Shown here in pieces: positions 17,194 through 27,097 of a DNA stretch of 50,306 bases (positions within the stretch are counted from its first letter, which is position 1; each line of letters starts with the position of its first letter). The position numbers and the translations under genes are program-made. The notes below the pieces were generated by a model, which ran no database searches, had not been told where the DNA came from, and saw nothing but the letters and a program-made list of their open reading frames with translations. This stretch comes from Methylophilaceae bacterium (GTDB lineage Bacteria; Pseudomonadota; Gammaproteobacteria; Burkholderiales; Methylophilaceae): contig JACMMS010000056.1 of NCBI GenBank assembly GCA_014378915.1, positions 1 to 50,306 on the forward strand, written 5' to 3'.

Positions 17194-17522
17194 TAGTGAC
17201 ACAATCAGGTGTCAACTCTACTAAATGATTGCCAGTACCAGCGTTTAAAATAAGTAATGTTGGCTAAATCTAGAGTTTAATTTTCAATGAAAGTCATGAT
17301 TTAAGCCTCTAGGTGCTTATTCAGTATGCTAGATTAATATACAATACGTTTGGTTGATAAATAACAAACTTGGTTGTTCAATTGCAGTTTGGCGTTCTAA
17401 AAATTCTTGCATATATTGTATTTTATCTAAACGAATTTTTAAAATGCATGTCTAGTATTCTATACTTTCAATTAATTACTAATTGAAATAAAAAAACAAA
17501 TAAATAATTCATTGGATTTTGT
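17194..17522 (+). promoter_or_regulatory. Leader region of the nuo operon
   Basis: This 329-bp gap has no convincing gene. A hairpin TGACAC/GTGTCA (17197-17214) follows the upstream gene. A candidate promoter has -10 TATACT at 17461-17466 with a weak -35 TTTAAA at 17438-17443 (17-bp spacer). Immediately downstream lies a perfect 9-bp inverted repeat, TTTCAATTA (17466-17474) and TAATTGAAA (17480-17488), which would be an operator or a 5'-UTR hairpin. The rest is AT-rich without clear structure. Confidence 0.45.
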
Positions 17523-17879
17523 GTGTTAACTAATTACTTTCCAATTTTGTTGTTCATTATCGTCGGTTTAGCTATCGGTGTTGTTCCATTAGTCCTTGGA
17601 AAACTCGTTTCGCCGCATAAGCCTGATGCAGAAAAAAACTCTCCTTACGAATGCGGTTTTGAAGCTTTTGAAGATGCGCGAATGAAATTTGATGTGCGTT
17701 ATTATTTGGTGGCTATACTTTTTATTTTATTTGACCTTGAAATTGCTTTTTTCTTTCCTTGGGCAGTTGTACTGCGTGAAATAGGTTTGTTTGGCTATGT
17801 GGCTATGATGATATTTCTTGGTATTTTGGTTGTCGGCTTTATCTATGAGTGGAAAAAAGGCGCGCTAGAATGGGAGTAA
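17523..17879 (+). CDS. nuoA: NADH-quinone oxidoreductase subunit A
   Basis: A small membrane subunit of respiratory complex I near the quinone-binding interface. The 118-residue protein has three hydrophobic helices and the conserved loop [24 protein letters not shown] (about residues 38-61), including the Cys-Gly-Phe of the TM1-TM2 loop. The start is GTG at 17523; GGA of TTGGAT about 7 bases upstream could serve as a ribosome binding site. It is the first gene of the 14-gene nuo operon, 4 bp before nuoB. Confidence 0.95.
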   Translation: MLTNYFPILLFIIVGLAIGVVPLVLGKLVSPHKPDAEKNSPYECGFEAFEDARMKFDVRYYLVAILFILFDLEIAFFFPWAVVLREIGLFGYVAMMIFLGILVVGFIYEWKKGALEWE

Positions 17880-17883
17880 GGCT

Positions 17884-18360
17884 ATGAGCATTGAGGGCGT
17901 CTTGGAAAAAGGTTTTGTTACTACCACGCTGGATACGGTGATTAATTACACGCGTACTGGCTCTCTTTGGCCAATGACCTTTGGTTTAGCTTGTTGTGCG
18001 GTGGAAATGATGCATGCAGGTGCTTCGCGTTACGATCTTGACAGATTCGGCATTGTGTTTCGTCCAAGTCCACGTCAATCAGATGTGATGATTGTTGCGG
18101 GTACGCTAGTGAATAAAATGGCACCAGCATTACGTAAAGTATATGACCAAATGGCTGAGCCGCGCTGGGTTATTTCCATGGGCTCATGTGCTAATGGCGG
18201 CGGTTATTACCACTATTCTTATGCTGTGGTGCGAGGCTGCGACCGTATCGTGCCTGTGGACGTGTATGTTCCAGGCTGCCCCCCAACTGCAGAGGCGCTG
18301 CTGTATGGGATTATTCAACTGCAAAATAAAATTAAACGTACTAACACAATCGCGAGATAA
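17884..18360 (+). CDS. nuoB: NADH-quinone oxidoreductase subunit B
   Basis: NuoB carries the last iron-sulfur cluster (N2) that hands electrons to quinone. The 158-residue protein shows the four cluster Cys: the adjacent pair Cys37-Cys38 in GLACCAVEM, Cys102 in [10 protein letters not shown] and Cys132 in [10 protein letters not shown]. Length and motifs are typical. It lies between nuoA (4 bp) and nuoC (9 bp) in the operon. Confidence 0.97.
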   Translation: MSIEGVLEKGFVTTTLDTVINYTRTGSLWPMTFGLACCAVEMMHAGASRYDLDRFGIVFRPSPRQSDVMIVAGTLVNKMAPALRKVYDQMAEPRWVISMGSCANGGGYYHYSYAVVRGCDRIVPVDVYVPGCPPTAEALLYGIIQLQNKIKRTNTIAR

Positions 18361-18369
18361 CAAGACAAT

Positions 18370-18984
18370 ATGGCCACTCGTTTAGATACCCTCATTGAAA
18401 ATTTACTACTGGTTTTGGGCGAAAAGATAATCAACTCAGTTATTCATGTCAATGAAATTACTATCACCTGTAAAGCAGCGGATTTACTGGAAGTTTGCCA
18501 AACTTTGCGTGATGGTGAAGCTTTTAAGTTTCAGCAGCTAATTGATTTATGCGGTGTGGATTATGCACAGTACGGTGAAGACGCTAATGCATTCGAGCCC
18601 GTTTGGACTGGTCTGCGCTATGCAACTGTGTACCATTTTTTATCCATTAGTCTCAATCATCGCTTACGATTAAAAGTATTTTCTGAAGATGATGAGTTTC
18701 CGATCATGCCAACTTTGGTTAATTTATGGTCGGTGGCGAATTGGTATGAGCGCGAGGCCTTTGACTTATATGGCATTATGTATGAAGGTCATCCAGATTT
18801 GCGCCGCTTGCTGACTGATTACGGCTTTATTGGTCATCCGTTCCGCAAAGATTTTCCTATGATAGGTAATGTAGAAATGCGCTACGACCCAGAGCAGCAA
18901 CGTGTGATTTATCAGCCTGTGTCAATCGAGCAAAGAAATAACGTACCGCGCATGATACGTAACGAAGGATTTCATCATGGCTGA
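18370..18984 (+). CDS. nuoC: NADH-quinone oxidoreductase subunit C
   Basis: The 204-residue peripheral-arm subunit (30 kDa type) that packs against NuoD and NuoB. The hallmark [24 protein letters not shown] lies near residues 134-157, followed by [12 protein letters not shown]. It is a separate gene here, not fused to nuoD as in E. coli. Its end overlaps the start of nuoD by 8 bp, which suggests translational coupling. Confidence 0.96.
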   Translation: MATRLDTLIENLLLVLGEKIINSVIHVNEITITCKAADLLEVCQTLRDGEAFKFQQLIDLCGVDYAQYGEDANAFEPVWTGLRYATVYHFLSISLNHRLRLKVFSEDDEFPIMPTLVNLWSVANWYEREAFDLYGIMYEGHPDLRRLLTDYGFIGHPFRKDFPMIGNVEMRYDPEQQRVIYQPVSIEQRNNVPRMIRNEGFHHG

Positions 18985-20230
18985 AATTAGAAACTACACC
19001 ATGAACTTTGGCCCGCAGCATCCTGCTGCACACGGTGTATTAAGGCTTGTGCTGGAGTTGGATGGTGAAATTATACAGCGGGCTGATCCGCACATTGGTC
19101 TATTGCACCGTGGTACGGAAAAGCTAGCCGAGAACCGTACATATTTGCAATCTGTGCCTTATATGGATAGGTTGGATTATGTTTCAATGATGGCTAATGA
19201 GCATGCTTATGTCATGGCTATTGAAAAATTAATGGGCATTAATGTCCCAATTCGTGCGCAATATATTCGTGTAATGTTTGATGAAATTACCCGTATTTTA
19301 AATCACTTGTTGTGGTTGGGTGCACATGCTTTGGATGTTGGTGCGATGAGCGTGTTCTTGTATGCTTTTCGCGAACGTGAAGATTTGTTCGATGTATACG
19401 AGGCAGTTTCTGGTGCTCGTATGCATGCTGCGTATTACCGCCCAGGTGGTGTATATCGCGATTTGCCTTTGCAAATGCCACAACACGAAACTACAAAATT
19501 TCGTAGTACACATGAAATCAAAAAGCTGAATGAAAATCGCCAGGGTTCATTATTGGATTTTATCGAAGATTTTACTAATCGATTTCCAAAGTATGTGGAT
19601 GAATATGAGACCCTGTTAACCGACAATCGTATTTGGAAGCAGCGCACTGTTGGCGTTGGCGTTGTCACACCAGAGCGTGCGTTAGCAACTGGAATGACAG
19701 GGCCAATGTTGCGTGGCTCAGGTTTTGCTTGGGATTTACGAAAAAAACAACCGTACGAAGTTTACGACAAGCTGGATTTTGATATTCCTGTTGGTGTAAA
19801 TGGTGATTGTTATGACCGCTATTTGGTGCGGATGGAAGAATTCCGTCAATCTAATCACATTATCAAGCAATGTATTACTTGGTTACGTCAGAATCCTGGC
19901 CCAGTGATTACTGATAATTATAAAGTTGCACCACCACCCCGTACCGGTATGAAGCAAGATATGGAAGATTTAATACACCATTTCAAACTTTTTACCGAAG
20001 GCTTTCATGTGCCAGCAGGTGAGGCTTATGCGGCGGTTGAGCATCCAAAAGGTGAGTTTGGCATTTATTTAATTTCAGATGGGGCAAACAAGCCTTATCG
20101 ATTAAAAATTCGTGCGCCAGGTTTTCCACATCTAGCAGCATTAGATGAAATGACCAGAGGACATATGATTGCTGACTTAGTTGCGATTATTGGTACACAA
20201 GATATTGTATTTGGTGAGATTGATAGATAA
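18977..20230 (+). CDS. nuoD: NADH-quinone oxidoreductase subunit D
   Basis: The 49-kDa-type subunit of the peripheral arm that forms the quinone pocket with NuoB. The 417-residue protein begins with [19 protein letters not shown], which includes the quinone-contacting His-Pro-x-x-His. It continues with [10 protein letters not shown] and [17 protein letters not shown], and ends with the conserved [14 protein letters not shown]. It is full length. The ATG lies inside the end of nuoC. Confidence 0.97.
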   Translation: MAEIRNYTMNFGPQHPAAHGVLRLVLELDGEIIQRADPHIGLLHRGTEKLAENRTYLQSVPYMDRLDYVSMMANEHAYVMAIEKLMGINVPIRAQYIRVMFDEITRILNHLLWLGAHALDVGAMSVFLYAFREREDLFDVYEAVSGARMHAAYYRPGGVYRDLPLQMPQHETTKFRSTHEIKKLNENRQGSLLDFIEDFTNRFPKYVDEYETLLTDNRIWKQRTVGVGVVTPERALATGMTGPMLRGSGFAWDLRKKQPYEVYDKLDFDIPVGVNGDCYDRYLVRMEEFRQSNHIIKQCITWLRQNPGPVITDNYKVAPPPRTGMKQDMEDLIHHFKLFTEGFHVPAGEAYAAVEHPKGEFGIYLISDGANKPYRLKIRAPGFPHLAALDEMTRGHMIADLVAIIGTQDIVFGEIDR

Positions 20231-20704
20231 ATGTTATCCCAAGCATCCATAGATAAAATTGATTACGAGTTGACTAAGTACCCAGCGGATAAGCGCTTAG
20301 CAGCGGTTATGTCGGCTCTACGTATTGTGCAAACTGAATTGGGTTGGCTATCAAAAGAGAGTATTAGCGATATTGCAAAATACTTAGGCGTGCCTGATAT
20401 TGCCGTATTAGAAGTAGCTACTTTTTACAATATGTACGATTTGCAGCCAGTTGGAAAATACAAAATTAGTATTTGCACCAATATTTCTTGCATGTTACGA
20501 GATTCAGATGTGATTGTAGAACATTTGCAAACCAAGCTGGGTGTTGGTTTTAACGAGGTAACTGCTGATGGAAAGTTTTGCCTAAAGGAAGCTGAGTGTA
20601 TGGGCGCATGCGGTGGTGCGCCACTGATTGCGGTGAATAATCACATCATGCACGAGTTTTTAACACCAGAAAAAGTGGATGCAATTTTACAGGAGCTTAA
20701 ATAA
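20231..20704 (+). CDS. nuoE: NADH-quinone oxidoreductase subunit E
   Basis: The 24-kDa-type subunit of the NADH-oxidising tip, binding the [2Fe-2S] cluster N1a. The 157-residue protein has the thioredoxin-like fold with cluster Cys in ICTNISCML (about residues 82-87) and [14 protein letters not shown] (about residues 123-127). It starts directly after the nuoD stop and its stop overlaps the nuoF start by one base (TAATG). Confidence 0.96.
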   Translation: MLSQASIDKIDYELTKYPADKRLAAVMSALRIVQTELGWLSKESISDIAKYLGVPDIAVLEVATFYNMYDLQPVGKYKISICTNISCMLRDSDVIVEHLQTKLGVGFNEVTADGKFCLKEAECMGACGGAPLIAVNNHIMHEFLTPEKVDAILQELK

Positions 20705-22065
20705 TGGCTGTTGCTAAATCATCAATAGAAATGCCAGTAACGGTGATGACCGATTTGAAAGGTCAAACATTAGTGACATTACGTACACTCACAGAAAAAA
20801 ATCCTGCTTCTTTGGAAAGCTATATTAAGCAAGGTGGTTATGAGCAACTAAAGCGCATTGTTACGGAAAAAGTAAAAGCCACTGATATTATTACGCAAAT
20901 TAAGGTATCAAATTTGCGTGGTCGCGGCGGCGCTGGATTTCCAACAGGGTTAAAATGGAGCTTCATGCCGCGCTATTTTGACGGCGTTAAATACTTGGTT
21001 TGTAATTCGGATGAAGGCGAGCCTGGCACTTTTAAAGACCGCGATATTATTCGCTACAATCCGCATCAACTTATTGAAGGTATGGCTATTGCTGCTTATA
21101 CATTAGGTGCCCGCGTTGGTTACAATTATATTCACGGTGAAATTTGGCAAGATTACGAGATTTTCGAGAATGCTTTGCATGAAGCTAAAGCAGCTGGTTA
21201 TCTTGGTGAAAACTTATTCGGTACCAATTTTGACTTTGATTTATATGCTGTACATGGCTATGGCGCTTATATTTGTGGTGAAGAAACTGCATTAATTGAA
21301 TCTATTGAAGGCAAAAAAGGCCAGCCACGATTTAAGCCACCATTTCCTGCTAGTTACGGCGTTTTTGGTAAGCCAACCAACGTGAATAACACAGAGTCTT
21401 ATGCTTCTATTCCCTGGATATTACAACATGGCGGAGCAGCATTTGCGGAGTTAGGAGTCTCAAATTCTGGCGGTACAAAAATATTTTCAGTTTCAGGTCA
21501 TGTGGCTAAGCCCGGTAACTATGAAGTAAAAATGGGTATTCCATTTGCTGAGCTACTCGATATGGCGGGTGGCGTGTGGAAAGGTCGTAAGCTTAAAGCA
21601 GTTATTCCTGGTGGGCCGTCAACTGCTGTGATGCCTTTTGCTGCTATTATTGGTGCTACTATGGATTACGATGGGCTATCAAAAGCTGGGTCTAGCCTCG
21701 GTGCGGGTTCAATGATTGTGATGGATGAAACCACTTGTATGGTTAAAACCCTACTGCGTTTATCTTACTTTTTTTATGAAGAATCCTGTGGGCAATGCAC
21801 GCCTTGTCGAGAAGGTACTGGTTGGGTGTATCGTGTGATTAAGCGTATTGTCGATGGTCAAGGGCGTATGGAAGATTTAGACTTACTGAAAGATGTAAGC
21901 AATAATATCTCCGGCCGCACAATATGTGCTTTGGGCGATGCAGCTGCTACACCAGTATTAAGTTTTATTAAACATTTCCGCCCAGAGTTTGAATATTATA
22001 TTCAACATGGCAAAAGTATGGTTGAGTCAGCTACAGTAGAGCCAGCCACTAAAGAGATTGCATAA
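20704..22065 (+). CDS. nuoF: NADH-quinone oxidoreductase subunit F
   Basis: The flavin subunit that takes hydride from NADH to FMN and passes electrons to cluster N3. The 453-residue protein shows the nucleotide-binding [15 protein letters not shown], the FMN-site [13 protein letters not shown] and the [4Fe-4S] motif [15 protein letters not shown] (near residue 360), with the fourth Cys in [11 protein letters not shown]. The N-terminus is about 20 residues longer than the domain needs, which is common in betaproteobacteria. nuoG follows immediately. Confidence 0.96.
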   Translation: MAVAKSSIEMPVTVMTDLKGQTLVTLRTLTEKNPASLESYIKQGGYEQLKRIVTEKVKATDIITQIKVSNLRGRGGAGFPTGLKWSFMPRYFDGVKYLVCNSDEGEPGTFKDRDIIRYNPHQLIEGMAIAAYTLGARVGYNYIHGEIWQDYEIFENALHEAKAAGYLGENLFGTNFDFDLYAVHGYGAYICGEETALIESIEGKKGQPRFKPPFPASYGVFGKPTNVNNTESYASIPWILQHGGAAFAELGVSNSGGTKIFSVSGHVAKPGNYEVKMGIPFAELLDMAGGVWKGRKLKAVIPGGPSTAVMPFAAIIGATMDYDGLSKAGSSLGAGSMIVMDETTCMVKTLLRLSYFFYEESCGQCTPCREGTGWVYRVIKRIVDGQGRMEDLDLLKDVSNNISGRTICALGDAAATPVLSFIKHFRPEFEYYIQHGKSMVESATVEPATKEIA

Positions 22066-24501
22066 ATGCTGAACATTGAAATTGACGGCAAGCCATTAGA
22101 AGTCGAACACGGAAGCACAATTATTGATGCTGCTGATAAATTCGGTATCGCGATTCCACGTTTTTGTTATCATAAAAAGTTATCCGTGGCGGCTAACTGC
22201 CGTATGTGCTTGGTGCAGGTTGAGAAATTTAATAAGCCATTGCCAGCTTGCGCTACCCCAGTGGCAGATGGCATGAAGATTTTTACGCGCTCTAAATCTG
22301 CAGTTGAAGCGCAAAAAAGCGTAATGGAGTTTTTATTAATTAATCACCCACTAGATTGCCCAATTTGTGACCAAGGTGGTGAGTGCGATTTACAAGACAT
22401 TGCAGTTGCTTATGGTGCAAGCGGTTCGCGTTATACAGAAGAAAAGCGCGTAGTACTCAATAAAAACATTGGCCCATTAGTAAGTACCGATATGACGCGC
22501 TGTATTCAGTGCACGCGTTGCGTACGCTTCTTAAAAGAAGTTGGTGGCATGATGGAACTAGGTCTTGTTGGTCGTGGTGAACATGCTGAAATCACGGCAT
22601 ACGTTGATAAATCAGTCAATTCTGAATTGTCTGGCAATATTATCGATTTATGCCCAGTGGGAGCATTGACCAGTAAGCCTTTCCGATATTCTGCTCGTAG
22701 TTGGGAGTTGACACGCCGTCCATCTATCGCGCCGCATGATAGTCATGGCTCGCATATTGAAGTGCACGTAAAAGATGGCAAAGTCATGCGTGTGTTGCCG
22801 CGTGAAAAGGAAAGTATTAACGAATGCTGGTTGTCAGACCGTGATAGATTTTCTTACGAAGGTCTAAATAGTCCAGACCGTCTAAAAGTGCCAATGATTA
22901 AGCATAATGGTGCTTGGCAAGAAACTGATTGGAAAACTGCTTTAGAGTTCGCGGCGGGTCAATTAAAAGACATCACCAATCAATATGGTGGTGAGGCATT
23001 AGGCGTGTTGGTTTCACCTAATAGCACAATGGAAGAAGGTTATTTAGCTAAGAAATTAGCAAACGGCTTAGATTGCGGCAATATTGATTATCGCCTTCGC
23101 CAAACAGATTTTAGGCTTGATGGCAAACGTATTGGTACGCCGTGGATGGGCTGTAATATTACGGAATTGGAAGAATTAGATCGTATTTTAATTATTGGAT
23201 CTAATTTACGTAATGAGCACCCATTGCTTACACATCGCATCCGTAAAGCGGTAGCAAATGGTGCCGAGTTATCGATTGTTAGTCCGTTGGACAACGATCC
23301 GCTAATGAGTATTTCTCATAAGGTGATTGTGACACCTAACGATATGGTGAACGTATTGGCACAGGTGCTTAAAGCCATGTCTAGCTTACAGCGCTTATCA
23401 TTGTGTCTGCCACCATCATTAAGTAAATTGCTAGATGAAATTAAAGTGCGGTCAAACACGCAAGCTATGGCAGAAAGTCTTGCTGGCCTTGGTAAGGAAG
23501 TAGATTTAATCTCACCAAAAATTGGTATTTTCTTGGGTAATATTGCACTCAATAATCCTCGTTTTACAGAAATGTATAGCTTGGCAGAAGCCATTGGCGG
23601 AATTTGCGGAGCAAAAGGTGGCATACTGCCATCAGCGGCTAATAGCACGGGTCAGCATTTGATTGGTGTTATGCCATCGCCACAAGGTATGCATGCACGT
23701 GCCATGTTAGAAGTGCCACGTAAAGCCTACTTATTAGTGAACGTAGAGCCTGCTTTTGACTGCAATAATCCAGCTTTAGCTACTGAGGCAATGAAAAGAG
23801 CGGAGTGTGTCGTAGCGCTAACATGTTATAAATCAGAAGCCTTAGATGATGCAGATGTGCTTTTACCTATAGCGCCATTTACCGAAACATCAGGTTCTTT
23901 AATGAGTATGGAAGGTCGCGTCCAAAGCTTTACTGCCGTTACTAAACCACTAGGAGAATGCCGACCTGCTTGGAAAGTATTGCGTGTGTTAGCTAACACA
24001 TTAGGACTAACAGGCTTTGATTATGATAGTAGTGAGCAAGTGAAAAATACTATTTTTGGTGGTGAAAAACCATCTGCAGTGGTGTGGCGTAGCTTGAATA
24101 ACAACTTAAAAGAATTGGTTGAAATTGAAGTTAATATTAAATCGGATTGTTTACAACGTATTGGCGAGGTTCCGCAATACAAAGCTGACCCAATTGTGCG
24201 TCGTTCACCTGCCTTACAAAAAACTAAATACAATATCAAACCTATGGCCCGTATGCATAGTGAGCAACTCATCAAGTCGGGCTTGATTGAAGGCGATATT
24301 GTGTTGGTCAAACAAGGTAATGGCAGTGCTAAGTTGGTTGTGCGAGTAGATAATCATGTGGCTATTGGTTGCGTACGTGTAGCAGCGGCATCTGAAGCTA
24401 CACTGGGTTTGGGCGATTTAATGGGTGATATTACCCTTGAGAAAATTACTCAAGATAGCGTTGGTGAAAATAAAGTTATTGCGATTGAGGTGCTTGGTTA
24501 G
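22066..24501 (+). CDS. nuoG: NADH-quinone oxidoreductase subunit G
   Basis: The large 75-kDa-type subunit that wires several iron-sulfur clusters. The 811-residue protein begins with a ferredoxin-like domain: FCYHKKLSVAANCRMC and LPACATPV for the [2Fe-2S] cluster, HPLDCPICDQGGECDLQD, then TRCIQCTRCVRFLKEVGG for a [4Fe-4S] cluster. The C-terminal three quarters is a molybdopterin-oxidoreductase-like fold that in this family holds no molybdenum cofactor. Length is in the usual range for betaproteobacteria. It is followed by a 20-bp gap and nuoH. Confidence 0.96.
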   Translation: MLNIEIDGKPLEVEHGSTIIDAADKFGIAIPRFCYHKKLSVAANCRMCLVQVEKFNKPLPACATPVADGMKIFTRSKSAVEAQKSVMEFLLINHPLDCPICDQGGECDLQDIAVAYGASGSRYTEEKRVVLNKNIGPLVSTDMTRCIQCTRCVRFLKEVGGMMELGLVGRGEHAEITAYVDKSVNSELSGNIIDLCPVGALTSKPFRYSARSWELTRRPSIAPHDSHGSHIEVHVKDGKVMRVLPREKESINECWLSDRDRFSYEGLNSPDRLKVPMIKHNGAWQETDWKTALEFAAGQLKDITNQYGGEALGVLVSPNSTMEEGYLAKKLANGLDCGNIDYRLRQTDFRLDGKRIGTPWMGCNITELEELDRILIIGSNLRNEHPLLTHRIRKAVANGAELSIVSPLDNDPLMSISHKVIVTPNDMVNVLAQVLKAMSSLQRLSLCLPPSLSKLLDEIKVRSNTQAMAESLAGLGKEVDLISPKIGIFLGNIALNNPRFTEMYSLAEAIGGICGAKGGILPSAANSTGQHLIGVMPSPQGMHARAMLEVPRKAYLLVNVEPAFDCNNPALATEAMKRAECVVALTCYKSEALDDADVLLPIAPFTETSGSLMSMEGRVQSFTAVTKPLGECRPAWKVLRVLANTLGLTGFDYDSSEQVKNTIFGGEKPSAVVWRSLNNNLKELVEIEVNIKSDCLQRIGEVPQYKADPIVRRSPALQKTKYNIKPMARMHSEQLIKSGLIEGDIVLVKQGNGSAKLVVRVDNHVAIGCVRVAAASEATLGLGDLMGDITLEKITQDSVGENKVIAIEVLG

Positions 24502-24521
24502 GCTGAGTATTTAAATAAACA

Positions 24522-25562
24522 ATGGAAACCTTACTACACTTTTTATCCGGTATTTTCGGCAGCTATTGGCAGGCAGTTCAGTTAACAGGTTGGACTTTAA
24601 TTAAGATTGTCGCGATTGTACTGCCACTCATGGGTGCTGTTGCTTACCTCACATTGGCAGAGCGTAAAGTCATCGGCTATATGCAAGTACGTATTGGCCC
24701 AAATCGCGTTGGTTATTTCGGACTTTTACAGCCTATTGCAGATGGTTTGAAGTTACTGTTTAAAGAGATAATATTACCTTCCGCATCCAATAAAGCCTTA
24801 TTTCTATTGGGCCCTGTATTGGCCATTGCGCCTGCTTTTGCAGCTTGGGCGGTCATTCCATTCGATTTAAATATGGTATTAGCCGATATAGATGCTGGAT
24901 TGCTCTATTTGTTAGCAATGACTTCAGTTGCGGTTTATGGGGTGATTATTGCGGGTTGGGCTTCTAATTCTAAATATGCATTTTTAGGAAGCTTGCGCTC
25001 TGCGGCACAAATTGTATCGTATGAAATTGCCATGGGCTTCGCTTTAGTTGGCGTGATTATGTGTGCTAACTCACTCAATTTAGGAAAAATTGTTTTAGCC
25101 CAATCAGGTGGTTTTTGGCATTGGTATTTTTTACCGCTGTTTCCTCTTTTTGTAGTTTACTTTATAAGTGCAGTTGCAGAAACAAACCGTGCACCGTTTG
25201 ACGTGGCAGAGGGCGAGTCTGAAATTGTAGCGGGCTTCCACGTCGAATATTCTGGTATGGCCTTTGCGATTTTCTTTTTGGCTGAATACGCTAATATTTG
25301 GCTGGTATGCACACTCGCAGCCACTATGTTTTTGGGTGGATGGTTATCCCCAGTGCCATTTATACCAGACAGTTTTCTGTGGCTACTAGCTAAAGTTGGC
25401 TTTTTACTATTTTTATTTTTGTGGTTTAGGGCGACATTTCCAAGGTATCGTTATGATCAGATCATGCGCTTGGGTTGGAAAGTTTTTATACCTATTACTA
25501 TTGTTTGGATTGTGCTGATTGGCGGCTTGATGCAAACACCTTTAAGTTATTTGTTTCATTAA
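24522..25562 (+). CDS. nuoH: NADH-quinone oxidoreductase subunit H
   Basis: The membrane subunit that forms the quinone channel and connects the two arms. The 346-residue protein has about eight membrane helices. The conserved loops [18 protein letters not shown] and [18 protein letters not shown] (acidic loop between TM5 and TM6) are both intact. It ends 5 bp before nuoI. Confidence 0.96.
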   Translation: METLLHFLSGIFGSYWQAVQLTGWTLIKIVAIVLPLMGAVAYLTLAERKVIGYMQVRIGPNRVGYFGLLQPIADGLKLLFKEIILPSASNKALFLLGPVLAIAPAFAAWAVIPFDLNMVLADIDAGLLYLLAMTSVAVYGVIIAGWASNSKYAFLGSLRSAAQIVSYEIAMGFALVGVIMCANSLNLGKIVLAQSGGFWHWYFLPLFPLFVVYFISAVAETNRAPFDVAEGESEIVAGFHVEYSGMAFAIFFLAEYANIWLVCTLAATMFLGGWLSPVPFIPDSFLWLLAKVGFLLFLFLWFRATFPRYRYDQIMRLGWKVFIPITIVWIVLIGGLMQTPLSYLFH

Positions 25563-25567
25563 AAATT

Positions 25568-26059
25568 ATGTTTAATCAAATTAAAACAACCTTATCCAGC
25601 TTGATGTTGCTAGAGCTTTTAAAAGGCATGGCTTTGACTGGCCGTTACTTTTTTGCGCGTAAAATTACTATTCAATACCCTGAAGAACGCACGCCCCAAT
25701 CAGGTCGCTTTAGAGGTTTGCATGCTTTGCGCCGTTACCCGAATGGTGAGGAGCGTTGTATTGCTTGTAAATTATGCGAAGCTGTCTGCCCTGCCATGGC
25801 GATTACAATTGAATCGGAACAGCGCGAAGATAATACACGCCGTACCACGCGTTATGACATTGATTTAACTAAGTGCATTTTTTGCGGTATGTGTGAAGAG
25901 TCATGCCCGGTAGACTCAATTGTCGAAACACGCGTTTTTGATTACCATGGCGAAAAACGAGGTGACTTACTTTATACAAAGGACATGTTGCTAGCAGTGG
26001 GTGACAAGTATGAGAAACAAATCGCAGAGGATAGAGCTACGGACAGAGTGTTTAGGTAG
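25568..26059 (+). CDS. nuoI: NADH-quinone oxidoreductase subunit I
   Basis: A ferredoxin-like subunit carrying clusters N6a and N6b. The 163-residue protein has two complete 4Fe-4S motifs, [12 protein letters not shown] and [15 protein letters not shown] at 25568 is chosen because the family begins close to the amphipathic segment [16 protein letters not shown]; the open frame continues upstream into nuoH but that part is not conserved. A 73-bp AT-rich gap separates it from nuoJ. Confidence 0.96.
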   Translation: MFNQIKTTLSSLMLLELLKGMALTGRYFFARKITIQYPEERTPQSGRFRGLHALRRYPNGEERCIACKLCEAVCPAMAITIESEQREDNTRRTTRYDIDLTKCIFCGMCEESCPVDSIVETRVFDYHGEKRGDLLYTKDMLLAVGDKYEKQIAEDRATDRVFR

Positions 26060-26132
26060 TTTGCTTTTTTAAATTGTAAGTTTCAAAAATACATAATAAT
26101 TATAACTATAAAATATAGATTCATAACAAATA

Positions 26133-26777
26133 ATGATATTCACAGATTTTGTTTTTTACATATTAGCAAGCATTCTGCTATTTGCAGGCATGCGCGTTAT
26201 TACATCGCGGAATCCTGTTCATTCGGCCTTGAATCTAGTACTCGCATTTTTCACGGCGGCAGGTATTTGGGTATTGCTACAAGCAGAGTTTTTGGCCATT
26301 GCACTATTGGTTGTATATGTTGGCGCGGTAATGGTGTTGTTTCTGTTTGTGGTGATGATGCTAGATATTAACTTAGATAAGCTGCGAGAAGGCTTCTGGG
26401 ATTACCTGCCAGTTGCTGGTTTTATTGGCGTACTCATGGCTGGTGAAATGGTACTGATATTAGGCAGCAACCATTTCGCAATTATCACCGCTGTAGAAAA
26501 ATCTGCTGGATATAGCAATACCGCTGAACTTGGCCATGTGATGTACACTCAGTATTTACTGCCATTTGAATTGGCATCCGTTGTACTACTCGTCGCTATT
26601 ATTGCCGCCATAGCCCTTACCTTACGTGATAGAAAAGAAACTAAATCTATTAACCCATCGCAGCAAGTGAAAGTGAAGCGTGCAGATCGTATCCGCATTG
26701 TTAAGGTTAAATCAGAGACTGAGGTAGCAGAAGTGATTGAACCAGCACCTACAGATAAACCAAGAGGTATAAAATAA
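26133..26777 (+). CDS. nuoJ: NADH-quinone oxidoreductase subunit J
   Basis: A membrane subunit with five helices next to NuoK and NuoA. The 214-residue protein has the typical [20 protein letters not shown] and the [20 protein letters not shown] segment with the pi-bulge helix. The last 45 residues or so are a charged cytoplasmic tail ([17 protein letters not shown]...), somewhat longer than usual. nuoK starts 2 bp later. Confidence 0.95.
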   Translation: MIFTDFVFYILASILLFAGMRVITSRNPVHSALNLVLAFFTAAGIWVLLQAEFLAIALLVVYVGAVMVLFLFVVMMLDINLDKLREGFWDYLPVAGFIGVLMAGEMVLILGSNHFAIITAVEKSAGYSNTAELGHVMYTQYLLPFELASVVLLVAIIAAIALTLRDRKETKSINPSQQVKVKRADRIRIVKVKSETEVAEVIEPAPTDKPRGIK

Positions 26778-26779
26778 TC

Positions 26780-27094
26780 ATGGCTTTAACTGTAGGACTT
26801 TCTCATTACCTTGTTTTAGGCGCTTTGCTGTTTGCAATTAGCGTGATTGGTATATTTTTAAATCGCAAAAATGTGATTATTTTATTGATGGCAATTGAGC
26901 TGATGTTGTTGGCTGTCAACCTTAACTTTATTGCATTTTCACATTACTTAAATGATATTGCTGGGCAAGTATTTGTGTTCTTTATTTTGACAGTTGCAGC
27001 AGCTGAATCAGCGATTGGTTTAGCCATTTTAGTCGTACTTTTCCGCAATTTACGCACGATTAATGTAGATGATTTAGATAGTTTAAAAGGCTAA
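26780..27094 (+). CDS. nuoK: NADH-quinone oxidoreductase subunit K
   Basis: A 104-residue, three-helix membrane subunit that forms part of the proton path. The conserved Glu is visible in [16 protein letters not shown] (about residue 39), and a second in [13 protein letters not shown] (about residue 75). Both are required for pumping in studied homologues. It starts at an ATG 2 bp after nuoJ. Confidence 0.96.
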   Translation: MALTVGLSHYLVLGALLFAISVIGIFLNRKNVIILLMAIELMLLAVNLNFIAFSHYLNDIAGQVFVFFILTVAAAESAIGLAILVVLFRNLRTINVDDLDSLKG

Positions 27095-27097
27095 AGT

